Origin: an uncultured bacterium
GTDB taxonomy: Bacteria; Armatimonadota; UBA5829; DSUL01
Direction of reading: 5' to 3'
NCBI GenBank assembly: GCA_937967775.1
Contig: CALCJH010000209.1
Span: forward strand, 1 to 6,273
Length of the DNA: 6,273 nt
Shown here: positions 1 through 6,213 of the stretch, piece by piece
Numbering within the stretch: the stretch's first letter is position 1
Layout of the letters: the number at the start of each line of letters is the position of its first letter
Translations under genes and position numbers: made by a program
Notes under the pieces: model-generated
Told to the model about the DNA's origin: nothing
Seen by the model: only the letters and a program-made list of their open reading frames with translations
The model's database searches: none

Positions 1-555
1 CCGTGGGGGCAGGTGATGGTGACCGCCTGCTGGACGGACCATCCGGGGCTGACCGTGCTTCCCACCCACCGGGTGGTGCGAGGGCTCCCACAGCAGCTGG
101 TGGACGGCCTCGAGGAGGTGCTGGCGGGGCGTTTCTCGGTGCGGCGGTGCTCCCCGGAGAACCTCAGGCCATTGCTGGAGGATGCCCCGCCTTCCGCCTT
201 CGGGTGGATGAAGAGTGACACTGCCTGGCTGGCTGTGCCGCAGTGGCCGGTGGACGCCACCGGAGCTGAGCTGCTCCAGCAGGTGGTTCTGGCTGAACGC
301 TTCGGTTTCGACATCGCCCGGCTGAAGACGGATCCGCGGATCGCCTACGTGGAGCAAGCGGACTCCGCCATAGAGATGGTGCAGCAGGGTGATTATCAGG
401 CGGCATTCCTGCTGAAGCCCATCCCGGTGCGCACCATCACTCGCTACGCGCGCGAGGGCCGCTGCCTGCCCCAGAAATCCACCTATTTCTACCCCAAACT
501 CGCAAGCGGGCTGGTGCTCCGGCGCATCGAGGAGGATGTGCCCGTTGACGGGTGA
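1..555 (+). CDS. DUF1015 family protein, C-terminal part (5' end outside window)
   Basis: The reading frame is open from base 1 to a TGA at 553-555, so 184 C-terminal residues are visible and the true start lies upstream. The fragment matches the C-terminal half of the DUF1015 family (COG4198), which is usually about 400 residues long. The matching marks are 'TDHPGLTVLPTHRVV' near fragment residues 12-26, 'AAFLLKPIPVRTITRYAREG', and the family's closing signature 'LPQKSTYFYPKLASGLVLRRIEED'. The GTG at 13 and ATG at 16 lie inside the conserved region and are not real starts. No signal peptide or membrane segment is visible in this part. The biochemical function of the family is not established. 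DUF1015 genes are often found near serine biosynthesis genes in other bacteria, but none is seen here. The 3' end overlaps the next gene by about 20 bp, which suggests translational coupling in one operon. Confidence 0.88.
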   Translation, partial: PWGQVMVTACWTDHPGLTVLPTHRVVRGLPQQLVDGLEEVLAGRFSVRRCSPENLRPLLEDAPPSAFGWMKSDTAWLAVPQWPVDATGAELLQQVVLAERFGFDIARLKTDPRIAYVEQADSAIEMVQQGDYQAAFLLKPIPVRTITRYAREGRCLPQKSTYFYPKLASGLVLRRIEEDVPVDG

Positions 556-2440
556 GGCGCGCAGGCGGTCCTCCACCGCCAACGAGTTCGTCACTCTGGA
601 TGACATAGACCACCAGACCGCCGCGCTCAAGAACGTGTCCTTCCTGTTGGAGTCGGCGCGGGGAGCCATCTGCGTCTCCGGCAGCGACGCCGCCTTCCTG
701 GAGCCTGTAGTGCTGGTGGACGGGCACCGGCTGGAGCTGGATGGAGCTACCTGGGAGATGGCCGGGCACTGGGTGCCGGAGATGACGCTGGAGCGGCCGG
801 AAGGAACCATCCGTTGCCAGTATCTTGCTCCTCCGGCCCGGCGGGGGTTCGCCGTGAGACTTCAGTTCACGGCCAGAGGGTCCACCCGGGCTCAGCTTGC
901 TTTCGAGGTGAGCTGGGGCAGGACGCACCAGGTCTCGGACTCGTTCCACGCGATGGAAGGAATACGGCGGGCCGGCATCCGCGAGCGCTCGACCACTACA
1001 GTGTATCTCGGATTCCGCGCCCTCTGGCCCCTGTTCGGTTTTGGCCTGCACTGCGTGGGAGGAGACTGGAGCGTCTTCAGCGGAGGCGTGCCGCTGTCCG
1101 GCTCCAGAATGGAGATGGAAGCGTCCCGGAACGAAGCGCTGGTCTGCCGGGCGGTCCGCTCTCAGGCGTTGGAAGCCGGTAGGACGATCGAGCTGACGCT
1201 CTTCGTGGGGCTGGGGCTGGAGGCTTACGGTGGTATGGCGAGCGCAGAGGACCTGGCGCAGCACGGTTGGGACCATCTCTATAACTCCACTCTGAGATGG
1301 CTGGCCGAGCGCTCGGTGCATTGCCGCGGAGCCGCCGAATCGCACTGTGAACGGCTGAACCTGAACGCTCTGTACAACTATTTCTACAGCACCGGCGTGA
1401 CTCTGGATACCGAACGGATGGTGGTCACGTCCAGCCGCTCACCGCGCTATGACCTCACGGGATCCTACACGGACCGGGACGCCTGCCTTTTCAGCTTTCC
1501 CGGAGTACTGATGATTGACCCGCCGCAGGCCAGACGGATGCTGGAATACTCGTTGGGCGTGCAGATCCGCAACGCAGGATCCTTCCGCCGCTATCTGGAC
1601 GGCATCCCGCTGGAGCCCGGTCTCGCGCTGGACGCGGTGGTGGCCCCTCTTCGGGCACTCTGGATGTACGTGGACCTTACCGGCGACCATACCATCCTGT
1701 TTGACCGGCATATCCAGGAAGGCGTCAACCGCGTGCTGGACGTTCTGGACCGCCGCCAGCATCCGTCCGCCGCGCTTTACTACACGCGCAAGACACCGTC
1801 CGGGCGCATCGCCCGTCTGCCGTATCTTACTTACAGCAACGCTCTGGTGTGGCGGGCTCTTTCGGACCTGGCAGACCTGTATCACCGCATCCGGGACCTG
1901 GAGCGGGAACATGAGACCGAGACCTGGGCGCGCGAGGTGCGCTCCGCCCTTCTGGAGCGATGCATTATGGACGGGCCGTACGGTCCGATGTTCTGCTTTG
2001 GGACCGATCTGGAGGGGACATCCGAGCCCGGAGACGAACCGGAGGGAAGCCTGCTGCTCCTGCCGTACCTGGAGTTGTGCCGCCCGGATTTCGGGCCCTA
2101 TGCGAATACTGTCCGGTGGATCCGCCAGAATCGTAGTTCCACCTCTGGAGGAGGGGGTTGCCTGCTGGAGCTCGCCAACGAGTTGCTCATCGGAAACGCG
2201 GAGGCTCTGGAACAGCTGTTTCAGGCTCCTCTGGACGAAGGGATCGCCTGCCACTCTCTGGACGGGACAGGGATGCCGGAAGCCGGAATGGCCTGGGCCG
2301 CCGGGGCGGGATATCTGGCCTACGTTTTGATCCGGGCTTTCGAGCGCGATGTGGACCTGCCGGTCCTGCGACCGCCTTCGTCGCGCGCGCACAGCCGCAT
2401 CAGCCGCAGCACGATGCGTCCGGGCGTCGGCTGGGTATAA
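536..2440 (+). CDS. Six-hairpin glycosidase-like protein, family unassigned
   Basis: The product has 634 residues and no signal peptide or membrane segment, so it is probably cytoplasmic. Residues about 20-250 look beta-rich, like the beta-sandwich that precedes the catalytic domain in many (alpha/alpha)6-barrel glycosidases. Residues about 275-605 look like the helical toroid. They contain 'GSYTDRDACLFSFPG' (D313, R314, D315), comparable to the WxRD-type loop of glucoamylase and debranching-enzyme relatives, 'RRYLDGIPLEPG' at 351-362, and 'GTGMPEAGMAWAAGAGYLAYVL' from 577. I infer a glycan-active enzyme or a degenerate relative; no specific GH family, substrate or catalytic pair is recognised. 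The last 25 or so residues are Ser/Arg-rich and probably disordered. The ATG at 536 is crowded by the AGGAGG at 530-535. An in-frame TTG at 545 sits 9 nt after that motif and is a credible alternative start. The gene overlaps the DUF1015 stop, which implies cotranscription. Confidence 0.72.
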   Translation: MCPLTGEARRRSSTANEFVTLDDIDHQTAALKNVSFLLESARGAICVSGSDAAFLEPVVLVDGHRLELDGATWEMAGHWVPEMTLERPEGTIRCQYLAPPARRGFAVRLQFTARGSTRAQLAFEVSWGRTHQVSDSFHAMEGIRRAGIRERSTTTVYLGFRALWPLFGFGLHCVGGDWSVFSGGVPLSGSRMEMEASRNEALVCRAVRSQALEAGRTIELTLFVGLGLEAYGGMASAEDLAQHGWDHLYNSTLRWLAERSVHCRGAAESHCERLNLNALYNYFYSTGVTLDTERMVVTSSRSPRYDLTGSYTDRDACLFSFPGVLMIDPPQARRMLEYSLGVQIRNAGSFRRYLDGIPLEPGLALDAVVAPLRALWMYVDLTGDHTILFDRHIQEGVNRVLDVLDRRQHPSAALYYTRKTPSGRIARLPYLTYSNALVWRALSDLADLYHRIRDLEREHETETWAREVRSALLERCIMDGPYGPMFCFGTDLEGTSEPGDEPEGSLLLLPYLELCRPDFGPYANTVRWIRQNRSSTSGGGGCLLELANELLIGNAEALEQLFQAPLDEGIACHSLDGTGMPEAGMAWAAGAGYLAYVLIRAFERDVDLPVLRPPSSRAHSRISRSTMRPGVGWV

Positions 2441-2452
2441 CGGAAGGGGACT

Positions 2453-2491
2453 CGCGGAGCGTCTTTTCGTCCTTGACAGGGGTGCTCCGCG
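2453..2491. repeat. 8-bp perfect inverted repeat around the -35 box
   Basis: The arm CGCGGAGC at 2453-2460 is exactly complementary to GCTCCGCG at 2484-2491, with 23 nt between them. The -35 hexamer (2473-2478) lies in the loop, and the right arm lies in the spacer between the -35 and -10 boxes. The position suits an operator or a cruciform. It is a poor terminator for the upstream gene because the loop is long and no T-tract follows the right arm. No transcription factor family is recognised from the arms. Confidence 0.5.
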
Positions 2492-2501
2492 TTCCTATAA
2501 T
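2473..2501 (+). promoter_or_regulatory. Consensus sigma70-type promoter for mutase-serS
   Basis: TTGACA at 2473-2478 and TATAAT at 2496-2501 are both exact consensus hexamers, separated by the optimal 17 bp. There is no extended -10 TG. The predicted +1 is at A2506-T2508, most likely A2507 by the preference for purine starts. It lies between two same-strand genes and about 100 nt before the mutase start, so it should drive the mutase and probably serS. Such an exact match is unlikely by chance in DNA this GC-rich. Confidence 0.85.
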
Positions 2502-2506
2502 CCCGA

Positions 2507-2548
2507 ATGCTTGCGGGGCCGCCCGTCGGGGCGGCAGCCGTGTTTTGA
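2507..2548 (+). other. Possible leaderless 13-codon leader peptide (MLAGPPVGAAAVF)
   Basis: An ATG at 2507-2509 coincides with the predicted transcription start. It opens 13 codons ending at TGA 2546-2548, out of frame with the mutase. No ribosome binding site could precede it on this transcript, so translation would have to be leaderless. The reading frame runs through the hairpin at 2518-2535, so translation would affect leader folding. So short an ORF can easily arise by chance. The only support is its coincidence with the +1 site. Confidence 0.25.
2518..2535 (+). promoter_or_regulatory. GC-rich 5' leader hairpin 1
   Basis: GCCGCCC (2518-2524) pairs perfectly with GGGCGGC (2529-2535) across a GTCG tetraloop, starting about 11 nt after the predicted +1. 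It is not followed by a T-tract, so it is not an intrinsic terminator. The right arm can instead pair with a second GCCGCCC at 2562-2568, giving a mutually exclusive alternative. Confidence 0.5.
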
Positions 2549-2551
2549 AGC

Positions 2552-2581
2552 GGACCGGTGGGCCGCCCGTGCCCGGGGTCC
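2552..2581 (+). promoter_or_regulatory. GC-rich 5' leader hairpin 2
   Basis: GGACC (2552-2556) pairs with GGTCC (2577-2581), and inside it GGGC (2560-2563) pairs with GCCC (2571-2574). A small 3x2 internal loop and a 7-nt terminal loop complete the structure. It ends 8 nt before the purine-rich ribosome binding site at 2590-2596. The 11-nt word at 2560-2570 repeats the one at 2516-2526, which is what allows alternative pairing with hairpin 1. A regulatory role is inferred only. Confidence 0.4.
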
Positions 2582-2606
2582 GTGCCATCGAGGGGGACTT
2601 ACCGCA

Positions 2607-3959
2607 TTGCCGAATATCACTCCGGAGATCTTCAAGGCTTACGACATCAGGGGCACATACCCGGACCAGTTCAACGAAGAGGCAGCTTACAACATCGCCC
2701 GCGCCTTCGCGAAAGCGCTGAAGGGCAAGACGGCCGTCGTGGGCCATGATATGCGCGAATCGTGGAAGACGCTGATTCCTTCCGTCATCAAGGGTCTGAA
2801 CGATTCGGGCGTGGACGTGTGGGACATCGGGCTGGCCAGCACTCCCCTTTTCTATTACAGCGTGAACGCGCTGGGAGGGGACATCGGGCTGCAGCTTACC
2901 GCCTCGCATAACCCCGCGAAATATAACGGCTTCAAGCCCACCGGTCCCCAGGCCATTCCCAGCATCAGTTTCGTCTCGAACCAGGAGATCTGCCGGCTCG
3001 CCAACGAGGCACAGTTCGAGACGCCGGAGAAACCCGGTCAGGTGCTGGGCCAGCGCGACTTGCTGGACGATTACATCGAGGCTGTCATCCAGGCGGCCGG
3101 AGTTGACGACTTCAGCGGACTGAAGCTGGTCATAGACACCGGCAACGGCATGGGCGGTTATGTGGTCCCGAAGCTGACGGAGCGGCTGCGCGCGGACGTG
3201 GTGCCGCTCTACTGGGACCTGGACGGCACCTTCCCGAACCACGAGGCCAACCCGCTGGACGAGTCCACTATGGAGGACCTCAAGAAGAAGGTTGTGGAGG
3301 TCGGGGCCGATCTGGGAGTAGCCTACGATGGCGACGCTGATCGCGTTCGCTTTGTAGATGAAAAAGGCGAAAGCATTCCGGGCGATATGATCACGGCGCT
3401 CCTGGCGCGGCAGATCCTGCGGCATCATCCGGGAGAAAAGATCCTCTACGATCTGCGTTCCAGCCGCGCCGTGCGCGAGGAGATCGAGAAGGCGGGCGGA
3501 GAACCGGTGATGTGCCGCGTGGGGCACGGGCTCATCAAGCGCCAGATGCGCGAGGAGGGCGGCATCTTCGCCGGGGAGCTTTCCTGCCACTACTATTTCA
3601 GGAACTTCTACATCACAGACAACGGCGACCTGGCCATGCTTCACCTGGTGGGTCTGCTGAAAGAGACCGGCGGCAGGCTCTCCGAACTGTGGCGCCCCAT
3701 CAAGCGCTACTTCCACTCCGGAGAGATTAACTCCGAGGTGGAGGATGTGCCCGGAAAGCTGAAGGAGCTTGAGGATCTGTACGGGCCGAAAGGTAAATCC
3801 GTGCTGCATCTGGACGGCCTGACGGTGGAGTTTGAGGACTGGTGGTTCAACGTGCGGCCGTCCAACACGGAGCCGCTTCTGAGACTGACGCTGGAGGCTC
3901 CGACGGAAGAGCAAATGGCGGCCCATCGCGACGAGCTGCTGAAGGTGATCCGCTCGTGA
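2607..3959 (+). CDS. Phosphomannomutase/phosphoglucomutase (alpha-D-phosphohexomutase, COG1109)
   Basis: This cytoplasmic enzyme interconverts mannose or glucose 6-phosphate and 1-phosphate through a phosphoserine, feeding nucleotide-sugar and polysaccharide synthesis. The 450 residues match the usual length of 450-465. All four family motifs are present in order: the phosphoserine loop 'TASHNPAKYNG' with Ser100 (residues 98-108), the Mg2+ loop 'DGDADR' at 241-246, the sugar loop 'GELSCHYYF' at 323-331, and the phosphate-binding loop 'RPSNTEP' at 417-423. The GEL/MS loop suggests dual mannose/glucose use, which is inferred. Cys327 sits where Gly is usual. The start is TTG 2607: the product then begins just before the conserved 'ITPEIFKAYDIRG', and GAGGGGG at 2590-2596 lies 10 nt upstream. 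The frame stays open further upstream, but that stretch crosses the promoter and is not conserved-looking. It is probably cotranscribed with serS, 48 bp downstream. Stop TGA. Confidence 0.93.
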   Translation: MPNITPEIFKAYDIRGTYPDQFNEEAAYNIARAFAKALKGKTAVVGHDMRESWKTLIPSVIKGLNDSGVDVWDIGLASTPLFYYSVNALGGDIGLQLTASHNPAKYNGFKPTGPQAIPSISFVSNQEICRLANEAQFETPEKPGQVLGQRDLLDDYIEAVIQAAGVDDFSGLKLVIDTGNGMGGYVVPKLTERLRADVVPLYWDLDGTFPNHEANPLDESTMEDLKKKVVEVGADLGVAYDGDADRVRFVDEKGESIPGDMITALLARQILRHHPGEKILYDLRSSRAVREEIEKAGGEPVMCRVGHGLIKRQMREEGGIFAGELSCHYYFRNFYITDNGDLAMLHLVGLLKETGGRLSELWRPIKRYFHSGEINSEVEDVPGKLKELEDLYGPKGKSVLHLDGLTVEFEDWWFNVRPSNTEPLLRLTLEAPTEEQMAAHRDELLKVIRS

Positions 3960-3964
3960 AAGAA

Positions 3965-4001
3965 CTCCGGCGGAAGCACACAATGACCCCGGTCGCCGGA
4001 G
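3965..4001 (+). promoter_or_regulatory. Inverted repeat masking the serS ribosome binding site
   Basis: CTCCGGCG (3965-3972) is exactly complementary to CGCCGGAG (3994-4001), with 21 nt between them and a possible extra G-U pair inside. The right arm contains the first four bases of the serS ribosome binding site GGAGGG (3998-4003). Folding would hide it, so serS could be translationally controlled or coupled to ribosomes finishing the mutase, whose stop at 3957-3959 is only 5 nt before the left arm. The gap is too short for a T-box. Confidence 0.45.
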
Positions 4002-4007
4002 GGCGGA

Positions 4008-5288
4008 ATGCTTGACATCAGGCTGATCCGAGCCGAGCCGGAGGCTGTACGCCAGGCGCTGAGCCGCCGGGGCGAGGCGGCGGCCATAGACGAACTCCTG
4101 GCGCTGGATGCACGCCGTCGGGAGCTGATCACACAGTCCGAGCAGCTCAAGGCGCGGCAGAACCAAGCTTCTGAAGAGATCAGCCGCATCAAGCGGGAAG
4201 GCGGCGATGCCACCCCGATCATCGCGGAGATGAAGGACATCAGCGCCCGCGTCAAGGGACTGGACGCGGAGTGCCGCTCCGTGGAATCCGAGATGGAAGC
4301 CATGCTGGCGAAGCTGCCGAACATCCCGCACGAGAGCGTCCCGGACGGGCTTTCCGAGGAGTGCAACGTGCCTGTGGACCAGTGGGGCGAGCCGCGCACG
4401 TTCGACTTTCCGCCCCGCCCGCACTGGGAGATCGCGGAAGCCCTGGACATCCTGGATTTCGAGCGCGGGGCGCGCATCGCGGGGTCGGGATTCGTGCTCT
4501 ACAAGAAGGGCGGCGCGCGTCTGGAGCGGGCGCTGATCAACTTCATGCTGGACATGCACATCTCGCGGCACGGCTACGTGGAGATGTATCCGCCCTTCCT
4601 GACCCGGTCCGAGGTATTATACGGCAGCGGCAAGTTGCCGAAGTTCGCGGACGATATGTATCACGTCCAGCTGGACGACCTTTGGCTGAACCCGACGGCG
4701 GAGGTTCCTATCACGGGCATCCACGTGGACGAGATCCTGCCACCTGGATCTCTGCCGCTGAAGTACGTGGCGTACTGCGCCAGCTTCCGCCGGGAGGCCG
4801 GCGCGGCCGGCAAGGATACCCGGGGACTCATCCGGCTGCATCAGTTCGACAAGGTGGAACTGTTCCAGTTCACGGAGCCGGAGAGAAGCTACGATGCCCT
4901 GGAGGAGATGCTTCGGCACGCAAGGGCCGTGCTGGAGGCGCTGGAGCTGCCGTACAGAGTGCTGAACTGCTGCGCCGGGGACATCGGCCAGGCGGCCAGC
5001 AAGATGTACGACGTGGAGGTCTGGGCGCCGGGGCTGGAGCGCTGGCTGGAGGTCTCAAGCGTCTCCAACTGCACGGACTATCAGGCGCGGCGGTCCAACA
5101 TCCGCTTCCGCCGTGAGGCGGGGGCAAAACCGGAGCTGGTGCACACGTTGAACGGAAGCGGGATCGCGCTGCCCCGCACGGTGATCGCCATCCTTGAAAA
5201 CGGCCAGCGTGAGGACGGGTCGGTTTCCATCCCGCAGGCTCTTCGCCCGTACATGGGCGGAATGGAGGAGATCCGTCTCGAGGGCTGA
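4008..5288 (+). CDS. serS: Seryl-tRNA synthetase
   Basis: This class II aminoacyl-tRNA synthetase charges tRNA-Ser (and tRNA-Sec where present) with serine in the cytoplasm. The 426 residues are the normal bacterial length. Residues 1 to about 104 form the tRNA-binding N-terminal domain, with a long charged helical hairpin (about 28-100) ending at 'NIPHESVPDG' (105-114). The catalytic core follows: motif 1 around 168-198 ('GGARLERALINFML'), the serine-site 'TAEVP' at 230-234, motif 2 'SFRREAG' at 259-265, and motif 3 'NGSGIALPRTVIAILEN' from 382 with the ATP-binding Arg390. The protein ends in the family's 'IPQALRPYMGG' element. Start ATG 4008 gives the standard 'MLDIRLIRAEPE' N-terminus, with GGAGGG at 3998-4003 only 4 nt upstream. 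It lies 48 bp after the mutase without an obvious promoter of its own, so it probably depends on the promoter at 2473-2501. It appears intact. Stop TGA. Confidence 0.97.
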   Translation: MLDIRLIRAEPEAVRQALSRRGEAAAIDELLALDARRRELITQSEQLKARQNQASEEISRIKREGGDATPIIAEMKDISARVKGLDAECRSVESEMEAMLAKLPNIPHESVPDGLSEECNVPVDQWGEPRTFDFPPRPHWEIAEALDILDFERGARIAGSGFVLYKKGGARLERALINFMLDMHISRHGYVEMYPPFLTRSEVLYGSGKLPKFADDMYHVQLDDLWLNPTAEVPITGIHVDEILPPGSLPLKYVAYCASFRREAGAAGKDTRGLIRLHQFDKVELFQFTEPERSYDALEEMLRHARAVLEALELPYRVLNCCAGDIGQAASKMYDVEVWAPGLERWLEVSSVSNCTDYQARRSNIRFRREAGAKPELVHTLNGSGIALPRTVIAILENGQREDGSVSIPQALRPYMGGMEEIRLEG

Positions 5289-5346
5289 AGCCCCGGCCCC
5301 CCTCGTGCTGGCTCCGAGGCTCCCTTCGATGCCCGGACACAAAATC

Positions 5347-5378
5347 AAGGCCCCCGCTCTTCTGGGAGCAGGGGCCTT
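5347..5378. terminator. Bidirectional intrinsic terminator between serS and prepilin gene
   Basis: AAGGCCCC (5347-5354) pairs perfectly with GGGGCCTT (5371-5378). After one C/A mismatch, the stem continues with GCTC (5356-5359) against GAGC (5366-5369), plus a T-G pair and a 4-nt loop. On the + strand the tail is a short TTT; on the - strand it is TTGATTTTG, which is the better tail. It lies 59 bp after the serS stop and 34 bp beyond the stop of the convergent gene, so it should end both transcripts. The rest of the gap, 5289-5346, shows only a weak 5-bp stem. Confidence 0.8.
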
Positions 5379-5411
5379 TCGCACACTGTATCAGGGAGAG
5401 CCTTGCCGAAC

Positions 5412-6158
5412 CTACGGTAGGATGGCCTGCCAGTAGCCGGCATCACGCTCCTGGACCAGCTCCTCGTATCTCCTCCAGACGGCATGACCATCCAGATAAA
5501 CGATTGTGGTCCCGTCGTAATGCACGCGGTCCGGCAGGTCCTGCGCGTAGCCCGGGTTGGGCACGAAGATGCCGTCGTTGATGCCCGCGTTCGGGTTCTG
5601 GGTGTTGTCCCGGCCGTTGCGCGCCTCGTGGATCAAAAGAAGCATCCGTGTCGGCTGCAGATCCGTGACCACACCGTTCACACGGATCGCCAGTGCCTCA
5701 GGCTTCATCAGCGACAGCGAGTTGTTCATCGAGTAGGAGAGCGGATACTTGCGCTTCTCCTCCGGAGTCCCGATGATGTTGGACGCCTCGCGGTTGCGGT
5801 CCGACGGGCAGAGGAACATCTTCTCGGCCTTCACATACGGGAAGATGCTTCCCTGGCGGACATCGGCCTTCTGGTAAGCACCGAACGACCCGCAGAAGTT
5901 CGGGGCATTGACGGCGGGCCTGAGGCCGCCAGCCGAGGAATCGCCGCTGTTCGGCATCCGGCCGCCGTGGTCGTCAGCGTACATCTTGAACGCAAGGCCC
6001 AGCTGCTTCAGGTTGCTGAGACAGCTGAGCATGTTCGCGCGCTGACGGGCGCGCGAAAACACAGGGAACAGAATCGCCGCCAGAATGGCGATGATCGCGA
6101 TCACGACCAGAAGCTCAATGAGCGTGAAGCCCAGTCTGCTTTCTCTGATGGTTCTCAT
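5412..6158 (-). CDS. Type IV prepilin-like protein, DUF1559/H-X9-DG family
   Basis: The 248-residue product has a class III (prepilin) signal: a short basic leader '[10 protein letters not shown]', predicted cleavage between G10 and F11, and 'FTLIE' with the conserved Glu15 (position +5). A hydrophobic helix spans about 11-33, followed by '[32 protein letters not shown]'. The C-terminal part contains H213, nine residues, then D223-G224 ('[12 protein letters not shown]'), the H-X9-DG signature of these proteins in Planctomycetota and Armatimonadota. It is expected to be processed by a prepilin peptidase and displayed in the membrane or a pilus/secretion-like fibre; its specific role is unknown. 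Such genomes carry many paralogues, so synteny with serS may carry no functional meaning. Start ATG (6156-6158) has GAGAAGG at 6164-6170 (- strand) 5 nt upstream. Stop TAG. It is monocistronic here and convergent with serS. Confidence 0.92.
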   Translation of the reverse strand: MRTIRESRLGFTLIELLVVIAIIAILAAILFPVFSRARQRANMLSCLSNLKQLGLAFKMYADDHGGRMPNSGDSSAGGLRPAVNAPNFCGSFGAYQKADVRQGSIFPYVKAEKMFLCPSDRNREASNIIGTPEEKRKYPLSYSMNNSLSLMKPEALAIRVNGVVTDLQPTRMLLLIHEARNGRDNTQNPNAGINDGIFVPNPGYAQDLPDRVHYDGTTIVYLDGHAVWRRYEELVQERDAGYWQAILP

Positions 6159-6194
6159 GGCAACCTTCTCTTTTCTTTTAGACCCCCGGGGAGC

Positions 6195-6213
6195 GCCCCG
6201 CCCATGGCGGGGC
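6195..6213 (-). repeat. Perfect GC hairpin in prepilin gene leader
   Basis: GCCCCGCC (6195-6202) and GGCGGGGC (6206-6213) form a perfect 8-bp stem with a 3-nt loop, about 37 bp upstream of the prepilin start. There is no T-tract on either side, so it is not a terminator. A second short palindrome, CCCCGGGG, lies at 6184-6191. It could be a leader structure or a dispersed REP-like palindrome. No promoter was recognised between 6214 and the window end at 6273. Confidence 0.45.

Noticed and set aside
531..544. 14-nt word GGAGGATGTGCCCG repeated at 3740-3753
   Set aside because: Both copies encode Glu-Asp-Val-Pro in real genes with the favoured codons of this genome, so the match is most simply coincidence.
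437..2392. Two long antisense frames (437-1345 and 1439-2392) opposite the glycosidase-like gene
   Set aside because: Their translations are Arg, Pro, His and Gln-rich without domain-like patterns, and the + strand frame has coherent family motifs and a coupled start.
3960..4007. T-box or other serine-sensing riboswitch before serS
   Set aside because: The gap is only 48 nt, with no specifier loop or conserved T-box sequence.
4012..4017. TTGACA at the start of serS as a second promoter
   Set aside because: It encodes the conserved LDI of the SerRS N-terminus, and there is no -10-like sequence about 17 bp downstream (4035-4040 is GC-rich).
2400..4571. Long antisense open frame (723 codons) opposite the mutase and the start of serS
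   Set aside because: It mirrors the codon periodicity of two confidently identified + strand genes, crosses the promoter region, and has no recognisable domain. Open antisense frames are expected in DNA with high third-position GC.
5301..5319. CCTCG/CGAGG stem just after serS as a terminator
   Set aside because: The stem is only 5 bp with a 9-nt loop and has no T-tract. The hairpin at 5347-5378 is a far better terminator.
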